Shown here: positions 33,784 through 42,197 of the stretch, in pieces
How positions within the stretch are numbered: the stretch's first letter is position 1
How the letters are laid out: each line of letters begins with the position of its first letter
DNA from: Streptomyces sp. yr375
Lineage (GTDB): Bacteria > Actinomycetota > Actinomycetes > Streptomycetales > Streptomycetaceae
Direction: 5' to 3'
Assembly (NCBI RefSeq): GCF_900110755.1
Contig: NZ_FOFF01000006.1
Coordinates: 124,001 to 188,000 of the forward strand
DNA: 64,000 nt
Notes under the pieces: generated by a model
Seen by the model: only the letters and a program-made list of their open reading frames with translations
Told to the model about the DNA's origin: nothing
Database searches by the model: none
Made by a program: the position numbers and the translations under genes

Positions 33784-33875
33784 GTAGGGGTGCGGGTTTT
33801 TGCGGCTGCCAGTCCGCTGTGGCTGGTCGCGCCCACGCGGCGGAGCCGCATATCGATACAGTCCCGCGCCCCTAC
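33784..33875. repeat. Dispersed Streptomyces intergenic repeat (structured)
   Basis: Outer arms GTAGGGGTGCGGG (33784) and CCCGCGCCCCTAC (33863) pair at 12 of 13 positions. Inside are the characteristic GGCTGGTCGCGCCCACGCGG segment and a GCGGC-GGA-GCCGC mini-hairpin. From memory, near-identical sequences recur in many Streptomyces intergenic regions. It may also serve as a bidirectional transcription barrier after the dehydrogenase gene. Confidence 0.75.
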
Positions 33876-33905
33876 CGTGCGTCGCCCACCCCTAATAATT
33901 GGGTC

Positions 33906-34514
33906 ATGGACGTTTCGCTTCCCGAACTGCCCTTTTCCCTCCGTACTTATGGGCCCTCTGGGCACTGGTCGTATGAGGACGGGGTGTTGACCGGTTGGGC
34001 CGGGGCTCGGCAGGACCGGTTCGTGCCGCCGACGGGGGAGGCGTTGGACCCCGCCGCTGACGCGCCCCGGCTGCTGGGGTCGCCCGAGGGGGACTTCCAG
34101 CTCATCGCCCGCGTCACCGTGGGGTTCAACTGGGCCTTCGACGCGGGGGCGTTGTACGTCCATGTCGGTGAACGGGCCTGGGCCAAGCTGTGCTTGGAGT
34201 ACTCCCCGGATGTGGCGACCGTCTGCACGGTGGTCACCCGGGGACACTCCGACGACGCCAACTCCTTCACCGTGGAGGGAAGTTCGGTCTGGCTGCGGCT
34301 GAGCCGCACCGGGCGCGCCTTCGCTTTCCACGCCTCCCGCGACGGCAAGCGCTGGACCTTCGTCCGGCTGTTCACGCTCGGCGAGGAGAAGGAGACAGGC
34401 GCGGCCCTCATCGGCTTCATGACGCAGTCGCCGATGGGAGAGGGGTGCGTCGTGACGTACGACCACCTCGAGTTCAGGACCGAGTGGCCGGACGACCTGA
34501 GAGACGGCAGCTAA
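33906..34514 (+). CDS. DUF1349 (concanavalin-like) domain protein
   Basis: A 202-residue all-beta protein. DUF1349 features are LPFSLRTYGPSGHWSYEDGVLTGWAGARQDRFVPP at the N-terminus, VGFNWAFDAGALYVHVGERAWAKLCLEYSPD in the middle and a late GFMTQSPMGEGC segment. Members resemble carbohydrate-binding jelly-roll domains and are mostly cytosolic with unknown function. The downstream end overlaps, on the other strand, the tail of a decayed transporter frame. Confidence 0.85.
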   Translation: MDVSLPELPFSLRTYGPSGHWSYEDGVLTGWAGARQDRFVPPTGEALDPAADAPRLLGSPEGDFQLIARVTVGFNWAFDAGALYVHVGERAWAKLCLEYSPDVATVCTVVTRGHSDDANSFTVEGSSVWLRLSRTGRAFAFHASRDGKRWTFVRLFTLGEEKETGAALIGFMTQSPMGEGCVVTYDHLEFRTEWPDDLRDGS

Positions 34515-34735
34515 GCACACCCGTCACCGCGAACAGCGCCGCGCTGATCGCCAGGCCCGCCCGCATGCCCCCGGTGAAGCCGTCGGACACCAGCGCCCCG
34601 AACACCGCGATGCCCAGCCCCCCCGCCACCTGCCGGGCCGCGTTCAGCACACCCGCCGCCTAGCCTGCCCGCTCGGCCGGCACCGCCTCCATCATCGCCG
34701 CCGTCAGCGGCGGCACGGTCGGCGCCGTGGTCGGC
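34474..34735 (-). pseudogene. Remnant of an MFS transporter (C-terminal helices, with internal stop)
   Basis: Only the last part of a major facilitator protein remains. Reading the minus strand from about 34735 gives PPLTAAMMEAVPAERAG, then an in-frame TAG (34662-34660), then AAGVLNAARQVAGGLGIAVFGALVSDGF and a final hydrophobic stretch to about 34520. This matches the end of DHA2-type drug exporters, where the stop replaces a Val codon. Everything upstream is missing and abuts the truncated regulator gene on the opposite strand. Confidence 0.8.
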
Positions 34736-35536
34736 ACCGGGCACCGGTACACGCCCGACCCGCGCACGGTGACCGCCCTGCGGACGGCCGCCGCCGCGGG
34801 CAAGCGGATCGCGTCCATCTGCAGCGCCGCGTTCGCCCTGGCCGAGGCGGGCCTGCTGGACGGCCGCCGGGCCACGACGTACTGGAACCAGGCCGGGGAA
34901 CTGCGCAGGCGCTACCCGGCGGTCGACCTCGCCGACGACGTCCTCTACGTGCAGGACGGCCAGGTCCTCACCTCCTCCGGGTACGCCGCCGGCATCGACC
35001 TGTGCCTGCACATGATCCGCACCGACTACGGGGCCGCCGTCGCCAACCGGGTCGCCCGCGGTGCCCTCGTCGCCCCCGTCCGGCCCGGCGGCCAGACCCA
35101 GTTCACCCAGACCCAGTTCACCCAGACCCAGTTCACCCAGACCCGGTTCACCCAGACCCCGCTGCCGCCCGAGCGGGGCACCGCCTGCGCCGACACCCGC
35201 GGCTGGGCCATGCGCCACCTCGACCAGCCGCTCACCCTCACCGACCTGGCCCGGCACGCGGGCGTCAGCGTGCGCACGCTCACCCGGCGTTTCCACGCCG
35301 AGAGCGGGGTGAGCCCGCTGCAGTGGCTGCTCCACCAGCGCGTCGAGCGTGCCAAGGAACTCCTGGAGACCACCGCCCTGCCCATGGACCAGGTGGCCCG
35401 CGCCTGCGGTCTGGGCACCGCCGACTCCCTGCGCGCCCACCTGGTCCGCCGCACCGGACTCACCCCGAGCGCCTACCGCGTCCAGTTCGGCCGCCTCGGA
35501 ACCGGGGCGGCCGACGACACGTCCTCCGTTGCATGA
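34727..35536 (+). CDS. GlxA/AraC-family transcriptional regulator, N-terminally truncated
   Basis: A DJ-1/PfpI-like domain fused to an AraC helix-turn-helix. The visible frame starts at GTG 34727 within what is normally the middle of the DJ-1 domain; SICSAAFALAEAGLLDGRRATTYW is present near residue 30, but about 65-70 N-terminal residues of the family are absent. Two HTH motifs are intact (LTDLARHAGVSVRTLTRRF and MDQVARACGLGTADSLRAHLVRRTG). The interdomain linker is a TQFTQ repeat. It is probably non-functional or altered, because the deletion also removed its promoter. The stop overlaps the next gene (ATGA). Confidence 0.75.
   Translation: MVGTGHRYTPDPRTVTALRTAAAAGKRIASICSAAFALAEAGLLDGRRATTYWNQAGELRRRYPAVDLADDVLYVQDGQVLTSSGYAAGIDLCLHMIRTDYGAAVANRVARGALVAPVRPGGQTQFTQTQFTQTQFTQTRFTQTPLPPERGTACADTRGWAMRHLDQPLTLTDLARHAGVSVRTLTRRFHAESGVSPLQWLLHQRVERAKELLETTALPMDQVARACGLGTADSLRAHLVRRTGLTPSAYRVQFGRLGTGAADDTSSVA
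35093..35158 (+). repeat. 15-bp tandem repeat encoding TQFTQ units
   Basis: Four 15-bp units (CAGACCCAGTTCACC) plus a partial fifth, the fourth with one change, encode QTQFT repeats in the regulator linker. In-frame unit length means expansion or loss changes linker length only. Confidence 0.85.
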
Positions 35537-36045
35537 TCGGAGAACGTGTCACGGAGGAACGGGACGACCGGGTGATCCGTACCGCCGTGCCCGCCGAGGC
35601 GGAGGCGATCGCCGCGCTGCACGCGCGCGCCCGGGCGACGTACTACCCGGACGGGGTCCCGCAGGACGGCGCGGACTGGCTCGCGAACTGGCGCACGGCC
35701 ATCGAGCGGCCCGACGGCCAGGTGCTCTGCGTCGTCGAGCGGGGCCGGATCGTCGGCCTCGCCTCGTTCCGTACGCCGGAGGGCTCGGCCCCGGACACCG
35801 TCAAGCTGTTCCAGTTCCACGTCGACCCCGACCACTGGCGCGGCGGCATCGGTACGGCCCTGCACGCGGCCTGCGTGGCGCGGTGGCGGGCGGCCGGCCG
35901 GCGCACCGCCGTGCTCGACGTGCACGTCGACAACCGCCGCGCCCAGGCCTTCTACGCACGTCAGGGCTGGTTCCCGGACCCGCACAACCCACCCGCCGAG
36001 GACGATCACCATCTCTTCCTGTGTTTCTCCGTGAGCGGGGAGTGA
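35533..36045 (+). CDS. GNAT-family N-acetyltransferase
   Basis: A 170-residue acetyl-CoA-dependent acyltransferase. The acetyl-CoA loop is seen as VDPDHWRGGIGTALHAACVARW (motif A, around residue 100), followed by AVLDVHVDNRRAQAFYARQGW (motif B), the most typical end of the fold. The ATG at 35533 overlaps the regulator stop; GTG 35572 is an alternative start. The acceptor substrate is unknown. It may have belonged to a resistance-type locus with the regulator and decayed exporter. Confidence 0.88.
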   Translation: MIGERVTEERDDRVIRTAVPAEAEAIAALHARARATYYPDGVPQDGADWLANWRTAIERPDGQVLCVVERGRIVGLASFRTPEGSAPDTVKLFQFHVDPDHWRGGIGTALHAACVARWRAAGRRTAVLDVHVDNRRAQAFYARQGWFPDPHNPPAEDDHHLFLCFSVSGE

Positions 36046-36076
36046 AGCCGACGGGCGGGGAATGAACCCGACCGCT

Positions 36077-36086
36077 TGAACGTTCA
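36077..36086. promoter_or_regulatory. Palindrome TGAACGTTCA upstream of the DsbA-like gene
   Basis: A perfect 10-bp palindrome 54 bp before the start, within TTGAACGTTCACACA. It is a plausible operator or promoter element; no regulator can be assigned. Confidence 0.4.
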
Positions 36087-36139
36087 CACACCAGGCGGAG
36101 GGAGTCTCCGTACCCGTACGACCTGGAAAGAGCCGAGAC

Positions 36140-36874
36140 ATGCGCGTCGAGATCTGGAGCGACATCGCCTGCCCCTGGTGCTACGTGGGCAAGGCCCGCT
36201 TCGAGAAGGCGCTCGAGGCCTTCCCGCACCGTGACCAGGTCGAGGTGGTGCACCGCTCCTTCGAGCTGGACCCCGGCCGCGCCAAGGGCGACGTCGAGCC
36301 CGTGCTGGCCCTGCTCGGCAAGAAGTACGGCATGAGCACGGCGCAGGCGCAGGCCGGCGAGGAGAACCTCGGTGTCCAGGCCGCCGCTGAGGGCCTCGCC
36401 TACCGCACCCGCGACCGCGACCACGGCAGCACCTTCGACATGCACCGCCTGCTGCACTTCGCCAAGGAGCACGGCCGGCAGGACGAGCTCATCCAGATCC
36501 TCTACCGGGCGAACTTCGCCGAGGAGCGGTCCGTCTACTCCGAGGGCGACGAGCGGCTCGTGGACCTGGCCGTCGAGGCGGGCCTCGACGCGGACGCCGC
36601 CCGCACGGTCCTCGCCGACCCCGCCGCCTACGCCGACGAGGTCCGCGCCGACGAGCGCGAGGCCGCCCAACTCGGCGCGAACGGCGTGCCCTTCTTCGTC
36701 CTCGACCGTGCCGTCGGCGTCTCCGGCGCGCAGCCCGCCGAGGTCTTCACCCGGGCCCTCACCCAGGCCTGGGGCGACCGCTCCCCGCTGAAGCTGATCG
36801 ACGGCGGCGGTGACGGTGACGCCGGCGCGGAGGTCTGCGGCCCCGACGGCTGCGCGGTGCCCCAGCAGGGCTGA
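36140..36874 (+). CDS. DsbA-family oxidoreductase (FrnE-like)
   Basis: A 244-residue thioredoxin-fold protein with a helical insertion. The CPWC redox motif is at residues 11-14 (SDIACPWCYVGK), and the cis-proline region is GVPFFVLD near 181. No signal peptide is present, so it is cytosolic, as for FrnE proteins tied to oxidative stress or polyketide modification. The C-terminus has an extra Cys pair (VCGPDGCAVPQQG), possibly a second redox or metal site. Confidence 0.9.
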   Translation: MRVEIWSDIACPWCYVGKARFEKALEAFPHRDQVEVVHRSFELDPGRAKGDVEPVLALLGKKYGMSTAQAQAGEENLGVQAAAEGLAYRTRDRDHGSTFDMHRLLHFAKEHGRQDELIQILYRANFAEERSVYSEGDERLVDLAVEAGLDADAARTVLADPAAYADEVRADEREAAQLGANGVPFFVLDRAVGVSGAQPAEVFTRALTQAWGDRSPLKLIDGGGDGDAGAEVCGPDGCAVPQQG

Positions 36875-36935
36875 GAAACCGCAGGTCGGGGCGGACCCAT
36901 AAGCGTCACTTGGCGAATCCACGTAGGAAATCGCG

Positions 36936-39014
36936 ATGGACGACGAGTCCAAACGCCCGCACAGTGGATCCATGGAGCCCACGCAGCCCACGGAGACCAC
37001 AGGGACCCCCGACACCCCGGAGATCCCGGAGACCTTCGAGAATCTCGTCCGCGCCGAGTTCACCCCGAAGACGACGTATCTCAACACCGCGAGCAACGGC
37101 CTGCTCCCGGCCCGCACCGTCGCCGCCCTGCACGAGGCGGCGCTGCTGCGGGCCGAGGGCAGGCCGTTGACTCCGTTGCATGAGGACATCGAGGCGTGCC
37201 GGGCCGCGTACGCACGGCTGGCCGGTGTCCCGGTGGGCCGGGTGGCGCTGGGCGCGTCGGTCGCCGCGCACACCGGCGTGATCGCCGCCTCGCTCCCGGC
37301 GGGAGCCGAAGTCCTCACCGCCGAGGGCGACTTCACCTCCGTGCTGAACCCGTTCCACGTCCGCGGCGACCTCAAGGTGCGCGAGGTACCGCTGGAGCGG
37401 ATCGCCGAGTCCGTCCGCCCGGGGACGGCGCTGGTCGCGGTCAGCGCCGTGCAGTCCGCCGACGGCCGGATCACCGACCTGCCCGCCCTGCGCGAGGCGG
37501 CCCGCACCCACGGGGCGCGTACGTACGTCGACTTCTCGCAGTCCGCCGGCTGGCTGCCGACGGACGCCGACGCCCACGACTTCTCCGCCGCCGTCGCCTA
37601 CAAGTGGCTGCTCGGCCCGCACGGCGCGGCCTTCCTCGTGGTCCCGGAGGACTTCGGCGGACTGTCACCGATCCTCGCGGGCTGGGTCGCGGGCGAGCGG
37701 CCCGAGGCGAGCTGCTACGGCCCGGTCGCCGAACTCGCCCACTCCGCACGGCGGTTCGACCTGCCGCCCGCCCTCTTCGCCTACGCCGGACTGCGCCGCT
37801 CCCTCGAACTGATCGAGGAACTGGGCGTGGTGGCGATCCGCGCCCACAACCTCGCCCTCGCCGACCGCTTCCGCGCGGGCCTCGCGACCCTCGGCCACGA
37901 ACCAGTCCCGGCACCCGGTTCGGCGATTGTCTCCGTACCCGGACTGGGCCACCGCCAGCCGGAGTTGGCAGCCGCAGGCATCGCCGTCTCCGACCGCGCG
38001 GGCAACCTACGGGCGTCCTTCCACCTGTTCAACACCCCCACCGACACCGACCGCCTGCTGGACGCACTGTCCGACCGAGTCCACGTCTCACCGCACCGGC
38101 GTGAAGTCCCGCGCGCCGATGAACTCCGGGCGTCGGAGCGGCGCGGCGAACGGCTCGACGGCCGTGTTCTCCACGCTGTTGAACACGATGAAGACATTGC
38201 TGCGCGGGAACGGTGTGATGTTGTCGCCGGACCCGTGCATGCAGTTGCAGTCGAACCAGGTAGCCGAACCGGGCTTCCCGGTGAACAACTTGATGCCGTG
38301 GTCGCCCGCCATCGCGGTCAGCGTCTCGTCGGACGGCGTGCCCGCGTCCTGCATCTGCAGCGACTTCTTGTAGTTGTCCTCGGGGGTGGCCCCGGCGCAG
38401 CCGAGGAACGTCCGGTGCGAGCCCGGCATGATCATGAGCCCGCCGTTGGTGTCGTGGTTCTCGGTCAGCGCGATCGAGACGGACACCGTACGCATGGTCG
38501 GCAGACCGTCCTCGGCGTGCCAGGTCTCGAAGTCCGAGTGCCAGTAGAAGCCCCCGGCCCCGAAGCCCGGCTTGACGTTGATCCGCGACTGGTGGACGTA
38601 CACGTCCGAGCCGAGGATCTGCCGCGCCCGCCCGACGACCCGCTCGTCGCGCACCAGGGCGGCGAACACGGGGCTCAGCTTGTGCACTTCGAAGACGGAC
38701 CGGATCTCCTTGGACCGCGGCTCGACGATCGACCGCTCGTCGGCCCGGATCTCCGGGTCCGCGACGAGCCGCTCCAGCTCCCGCCGGCAGACGGTGGCCT
38801 CGTCGTCGCTGATCAACTGGTCGACGGCGAGGAAGCCGTCGCGCTCGTACGTCTGGAGGCCGGCTGTCGGGATCGGGCCGGGGGCGTCGGGGGAGCCCCA
38901 GACGACGGGGTCCCGGCGGGGGACGGACACCTCGGTGGTGCCACGGGTGGGATACAGATCGGTGAGCGTGGTCACGGTGCTCACACCTCCTCGGGCTCGG
39001 TCAGCAGGGGGTAG
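36936..39014 (+). CDS. Class V aminotransferase-fold PLP protein without a stop at its domain end
   Basis: The recognisable enzyme spans 36936 to about 38075 (about 380 residues). It starts near [13 protein letters not shown], has [12 protein letters not shown] [17 protein letters not shown] near 170, and binds PLP at Lys in [12 protein letters not shown] near 224. The resemblance is to isopenicillin-epimerase/cysteine-desulfurase-like members. No stop follows: the frame continues antisense through ectD to 39014, giving 692 codons in all. The tail after SDRVHVS has no domain character and is Arg/Val-rich shadow sequence. A one-base shift would stop at 38102. Possible stop loss, frameshift or sequencing error. 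AGGAAA precedes the ATG. Confidence 0.75.
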   Translation: MDDESKRPHSGSMEPTQPTETTGTPDTPEIPETFENLVRAEFTPKTTYLNTASNGLLPARTVAALHEAALLRAEGRPLTPLHEDIEACRAAYARLAGVPVGRVALGASVAAHTGVIAASLPAGAEVLTAEGDFTSVLNPFHVRGDLKVREVPLERIAESVRPGTALVAVSAVQSADGRITDLPALREAARTHGARTYVDFSQSAGWLPTDADAHDFSAAVAYKWLLGPHGAAFLVVPEDFGGLSPILAGWVAGERPEASCYGPVAELAHSARRFDLPPALFAYAGLRRSLELIEELGVVAIRAHNLALADRFRAGLATLGHEPVPAPGSAIVSVPGLGHRQPELAAAGIAVSDRAGNLRASFHLFNTPTDTDRLLDALSDRVHVSPHRREVPRADELRASERRGERLDGRVLHAVEHDEDIAARERCDVVAGPVHAVAVEPGSRTGLPGEQLDAVVARHRGQRLVGRRARVLHLQRLLVVVLGGGPGAAEERPVRARHDHEPAVGVVVLGQRDRDGHRTHGRQTVLGVPGLEVRVPVEAPGPEARLDVDPRLVDVHVRAEDLPRPPDDPLVAHQGGEHGAQLVHFEDGPDLLGPRLDDRPLVGPDLRVRDEPLQLPPADGGLVVADQLVDGEEAVALVRLEAGCRDRAGGVGGAPDDGVPAGDGHLGGATGGIQIGERGHGAHTSSGSVSRG
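38088..38984 (-). CDS. ectD: Ectoine hydroxylase
   Basis: Fe(II)/2-oxoglutarate-dependent dioxygenase that converts ectoine to 5-hydroxyectoine. The 298-residue product contains the signature [15 protein letters not shown] near residue 141, which holds the first iron-binding His and Asp, plus the later His in GSGDN-preceding CNCMHGSG near 243. The GTG at 38984 overlaps the ectC stop (GTGA); GTG 38975 has better spacing to GGAGG and may be used. It is the last gene of the ect operon and converges on the stop-less aminotransferase frame. Confidence 0.95.
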   Translation of the reverse strand: MSTVTTLTDLYPTRGTTEVSVPRRDPVVWGSPDAPGPIPTAGLQTYERDGFLAVDQLISDDEATVCRRELERLVADPEIRADERSIVEPRSKEIRSVFEVHKLSPVFAALVRDERVVGRARQILGSDVYVHQSRINVKPGFGAGGFYWHSDFETWHAEDGLPTMRTVSVSIALTENHDTNGGLMIMPGSHRTFLGCAGATPEDNYKKSLQMQDAGTPSDETLTAMAGDHGIKLFTGKPGSATWFDCNCMHGSGDNITPFPRSNVFIVFNSVENTAVEPFAAPLRRPEFIGARDFTPVR

Positions 39015-39385
39015 ACGCCGTTCTCGTCGTGGTCCTCCCGTCCGGTCACCGGCGGGTTGAACACGCACAGACAGCGGAAGTCCTCCTTGACGCGCAGCGT
39101 GTGCCGCTCGTGCCCGTCGAGGAGGTACATGGTCCCGGACGTGATGCGGTGCGTACGCCCGGTCTCGTGGTCGGTCAGCTCGGCCTCGCCCTCGACGCAG
39201 ACGACGGCCTCGACGTGGTTCGCGTACCACATCGACGTCTCGGTACCCGCGTACAGAATCGTTTCGTGCAGCGAGAACCCGACCCGTTCCCGGGCGAGCA
39301 CGATGCGCTTGCTCTCCCAGGTGCCGGACGCCGCCCGCACATGCCGGTCGGTGCCTTCGATGTCCTTGAACGAACGGACGATCAC
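38981..39385 (-). CDS. ectC: L-ectoine synthase
   Basis: Cupin-fold enzyme (134 residues, normal) that cyclises N-gamma-acetyl-diaminobutyrate to ectoine. It begins [16 protein letters not shown] and has the family core [32 protein letters not shown] and the metal-site segment [16 protein letters not shown]. It lies 54 bp after ectB and overlaps ectD by four bases. Confidence 0.97.
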   Translation of the reverse strand: MIVRSFKDIEGTDRHVRAASGTWESKRIVLARERVGFSLHETILYAGTETSMWYANHVEAVVCVEGEAELTDHETGRTHRITSGTMYLLDGHERHTLRVKEDFRCLCVFNPPVTGREDHDENGVYPLLTEPEEV

Positions 39386-39439
39386 GGCTGCGATGCCTCC
39401 TTGATAGGTGTCAGATGTCAGGTGTGGGATGTGAGGGCG

Positions 39440-40711
39440 TCAGGCGGTTTCCCGTACGGCGCGGGCGACGATGCTCATGCCCTCGTCCAGCTCCTCGGGG
39501 GTGATGGTGAGGGCCGGCAGCAGCTTGACGACCTCGCTCTCCGGGCCGGACGTCTCGATCAGCAGCCCGAGTTCGAAGGCGCGCCGCGCGACCCGCTCGG
39601 CCCGCGCCTTCTCGTGGAACTCCACGCCCCACACCAGCCCGCGGCCCCGGTACTCCTTGACGTCGGTGAGGTTCTCCTCGGCGATCGAGATGAGCCCCTG
39701 CTCGATCTGCTCGCCGCGCGCCCGGGTCTGCTTCTCCATCGCGGACCCGTCGGCCCAGTACGTCTCGAGGGCGGCGGTGGCGGTGACGAACGCCGGGTTG
39801 TTGCCGCGGAAGGTGCCGTTGTGCTCGCCCGGCTCCCACACGTCGAGCTCGGGACGCAGCAGGCACAGCGACATGGGCAGCCCGTAGCCGCTGATCGACT
39901 TCGACACGGTGACGATGTCCGGGACGATCCCGGCCTCCTCGAAGGAGAAGAAGGCCCCGGTGCGCCCGCAGCCCATCTGGATGTCGTCGACGATCAGCAG
40001 CATGTCCTGCCGTTCGCACAACTCCTTCAGCGCCCGCAGCCACTCCGGACGCGCGACGTTGATGCCGCCCTCGCCCTGCACGGTCTCGACGATCACGGCG
40101 GCAGGCTTGTTGAGCCCGGACCCCTGGTCCTCCAGCAGCCTCTCGAACCACAGGAAGTCGGGGATCCGGCCGTCGAAGTAGTTGTCGAACGGCATGGGCG
40201 TGCCGTGCACCAGCGGGATCCCGGCGCCGGCCCGCTTGAAGGCGTTGCCGGTGACGGCCAGCGATCCGAGCGACATCCCGTGGAAGGCGTTGGTGAACGA
40301 CACGATGGCCTCGCGCCCCTTCACCTTCCGCGCCAGCTTCAGCGCGGACTCCACGGCGTTGGTGCCGGTCGGGCCCGGGAACATCACCTTGTACGGCAAC
40401 TCGCGCGGGCGCAGCACCAGATCCCGGAAGGTCTCCAGGAAGGACCGCTTGGCGACGGTGGACATGTCGAGCCCGTGCGTGACGCCGTCCCGCAGCAGAT
40501 AGTCGACCAACGCCCGTTTCAGTACGGGGTTGTTGTGGCCGTAGTTGAGAGACCCGGCACCGGCGAAGAAGTCCAGATACCGATGACCGTCCTCGTCGTA
40601 CATACGGCTGCCCTGTGCCCGGTCGAAGACGACGGGCCAGCCGCGGCAGTAGCTGCGCACCTCGGACTCGAGAGTCTCGAACACGCTGAGGTCGGGCTGG
40701 GTGATGGTCAA
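39440..40711 (-). CDS. ectB: Diaminobutyrate--2-oxoglutarate transaminase
   Basis: PLP-dependent class III aminotransferase (423 residues) that converts aspartate semialdehyde to 2,4-diaminobutyrate, the first ectoine step. Typical segments are FFAGAGSLNYGHNNP near 47, GPTGTNAVESALKLARK near 113, DDIQMGCGRTG near 243 and the PLP lysine in TVSKSISGYGLP near 268. The start codon is TTG 40711 with GGAG 8 bp upstream, a weak combination. A 7-bp tandem array occupies the whole spacer to ectA. Confidence 0.96.
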   Translation of the reverse strand: MTITQPDLSVFETLESEVRSYCRGWPVVFDRAQGSRMYDEDGHRYLDFFAGAGSLNYGHNNPVLKRALVDYLLRDGVTHGLDMSTVAKRSFLETFRDLVLRPRELPYKVMFPGPTGTNAVESALKLARKVKGREAIVSFTNAFHGMSLGSLAVTGNAFKRAGAGIPLVHGTPMPFDNYFDGRIPDFLWFERLLEDQGSGLNKPAAVIVETVQGEGGINVARPEWLRALKELCERQDMLLIVDDIQMGCGRTGAFFSFEEAGIVPDIVTVSKSISGYGLPMSLCLLRPELDVWEPGEHNGTFRGNNPAFVTATAALETYWADGSAMEKQTRARGEQIEQGLISIAEENLTDVKEYRGRGLVWGVEFHEKARAERVARRAFELGLLIETSGPESEVVKLLPALTITPEELDEGMSIVARAVRETA

Positions 40712-40724
40712 GGGAATAGCTCCT

Positions 40725-40794
40725 TACTGACTACTGACTACTGACTACTGACTACTGACTACTGACCACTGATTGCTGATTGCTGATTACTGCG
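40725..40794. repeat. Heptanucleotide tandem array between ectA and ectB
   Basis: Six exact TACTGAC units (40725-40766) and three degenerate units (CACTGAT, TGCTGAT, TGCTGAT) plus a partial tenth fill the ectA-ectB spacer. The ectA stop (TAA at 40789-40787) lies inside the degenerate part, and the exact part ends 2 bp before the ectB ribosome site GGAG. Units are not a multiple of three. Confidence 0.9.
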
Positions 40795-41323
40795 AAGGTG
40801 TGGTCAACGGGCCTATGCGGTACAGCACTTCGGGGTCGTGCGGGCCGTCGGGGAACAGCCCGGCCCCGAACAGCACCTCGCGGCTGACGGCCGCCCCGTG
40901 CCGCTCGGCGTACGAGGTGAACAGCCGCTCGGAGGCGGTGTTGCCGGGCGTGATGGTGGTCTCGACGGTGGTGATCGGGCTGAGCGGGCGTTCGGCGGCG
41001 AGCCGTGCGGTCAGTCCGTCGAGCAGCGCGGCGGCGAGACCGCGACCGCGGTACGCGGCGTCGACCGCCACCTGCCAGACCAGCAGGGTGCGCGGGTCCT
41101 CCGGCCGTACGTACCCGGTGACGAACCCGACCGCCTCGCCGCCGCCCTCCGTGCCCGCCGCCCGCACCACGGCCGAGGTGCCGGCGAAGTCGCGGCACCA
41201 CAGCAGATAGCTGTAGGAGGAGTTCAGATCGAGCGTTCCGGATTCCTTGGCGATGCGCCAGAGTGCGGTCCCGTCTTCCATCGACGGGCGGTCGATACGT
41301 AGGTCTGCTTGTGCGGCAGTCAT
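40787..41323 (-). CDS. ectA: L-2,4-diaminobutyrate N-acetyltransferase
   Basis: GNAT-family enzyme (178 residues) that acetylates diaminobutyrate in ectoine synthesis. It has the ectA pattern LDLNSSYSYLLWCRDFAGTSAV near residue 30, YRGRGLAAALLDGL as the acetyl-CoA loop near 90, and TTITPGNTASERLFTSYAERHGA near 118. It is the first gene of ectABCD. An inverted repeat lies 4 bp upstream of the start. The promoter should lie in the 41324-41579 spacer. Confidence 0.96.
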   Translation of the reverse strand: MTAAQADLRIDRPSMEDGTALWRIAKESGTLDLNSSYSYLLWCRDFAGTSAVVRAAGTEGGGEAVGFVTGYVRPEDPRTLLVWQVAVDAAYRGRGLAAALLDGLTARLAAERPLSPITTVETTITPGNTASERLFTSYAERHGAAVSREVLFGAGLFPDGPHDPEVLYRIGPLTTPSQ

Positions 41324-41327
41324 GCGG

Positions 41328-41353
41328 ATTGAACCTACCCAGGGAAATTCAAT
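41328..41353 (-). promoter_or_regulatory. Inverted repeat over the ectA leader
   Basis: ATTGAA and TTCAAT (6-bp arms, 14-nt spacer) lie just upstream of the ectA start, with a GGGTAGG ribosome site in the spacer. It could be an operator or mask the ribosome site; function is inferred. Confidence 0.45.
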
Positions 41354-41579
41354 AACGCATGGAGAGGCCGTGGTGATTCCGTGATGCCGCAGAGACAGGA
41401 GACCGGTTTGCCCACTTTCATGCCCCGCAAAAGAGACATACAGCCCCGCTTGTGCAATACGTCACGGGCTCGTAATCGCCCGGAAATCCCCTGCGTTTAG
41501 CGGCAGGGAATCCGGGCAGAAGAACACGGAAGGCTATGCTGGAGGAGATTCCGAAATCACCGTGAATTCGGAACTGGAA

Positions 41580-42149
41580 TCAGATTCCCGCGACTCCGTC
41601 GATGCGCTCCCGAAGAATGTCCGCGTGACCGTTGTGCCGGGCGTACTCCTCGATCATGTGAATGAGCACCCAGCGCAGACTGACCGCGAGGCCGGCCATC
41701 GGCCCGTCGACGATCCGCCCGGTGTCCTCCAGCGACCGCCCGGCGATCAACTCCCGCCCCCGAGCGATCTCCCGCCGCCACACGGCCAACGCCTCGTCGA
41801 TCCCCCGCCCGGCGTCGAGCCCGTACCCGGTCTCCTCCTCGAACACCGGAGGCACGTCCAGCCCGGCGAACGCCCGCTGGAACCAGTTCCGTTCAACCTC
41901 GGCGAGATGCTGCACCAGCCCGAGCAACGTCAACTCCGACGGCGCGGCAGACGCCTTCCGCACCTGCTCGTCATCCAGCCCCGCACACTTCAACTCAAGC
42001 GTCCCCCGATGAAACGCCAACCAGCTCTCCAACATGGGAAGTTCATCACCGGTCATGAGGGGGATGGCCCGACCGTCGGGGAGCGTCTGGGGCTGGGGCT
42101 GGGGCTGGGGCTGGGGCTGGGGCTGGTTCTGGGGTGTGTTGGTGGTCAT
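41580..42149 (-). CDS. DinB/DUF664-family protein
   Basis: A 189-residue helical-bundle protein of the DUF664 (mini-circle protein) branch of the DinB fold. The C-terminal signature [29 protein letters not shown] carries the metal-ligand histidines, with a further His in [14 protein letters not shown] near residue 83. I start at ATG 42149; residues 8-18 are a Gln-Pro repeat from a 6-bp tandem array. Biochemical function is unknown; relatives are bacillithiol- or mycothiol-dependent transferases. Confidence 0.85.
   Translation of the reverse strand: MTTNTPQNQPQPQPQPQPQPQTLPDGRAIPLMTGDELPMLESWLAFHRGTLELKCAGLDDEQVRKASAAPSELTLLGLVQHLAEVERNWFQRAFAGLDVPPVFEEETGYGLDAGRGIDEALAVWRREIARGRELIAGRSLEDTGRIVDGPMAGLAVSLRWVLIHMIEEYARHNGHADILRERIDGVAGI
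42087..42122 (-). repeat. 6-bp tandem repeat encoding Gln-Pro
   Basis: Six exact CTGGGG units on the plus strand (CCCCAG on the coding strand) encode a QP repeat in the DinB-like protein N-terminus. Units are in frame. Confidence 0.85.
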
Positions 42150-42197
42150 GCGGGGAGGATGGCACGGGGGCCGACATCGGGGCGGCAAGTCGTAGCC

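Noticed and set aside
34727..35536. Calling the GlxA-like regulator a full functional gene
   Set aside because: The family N-terminus is missing and the frame starts at an internal GTG directly at the deletion junction.
41324..41579. Possible small gene or riboswitch in the ectA upstream region
   Set aside because: No credible frame with a ribosome site and no recognisable riboswitch core. I regard it as promoter sequence only.
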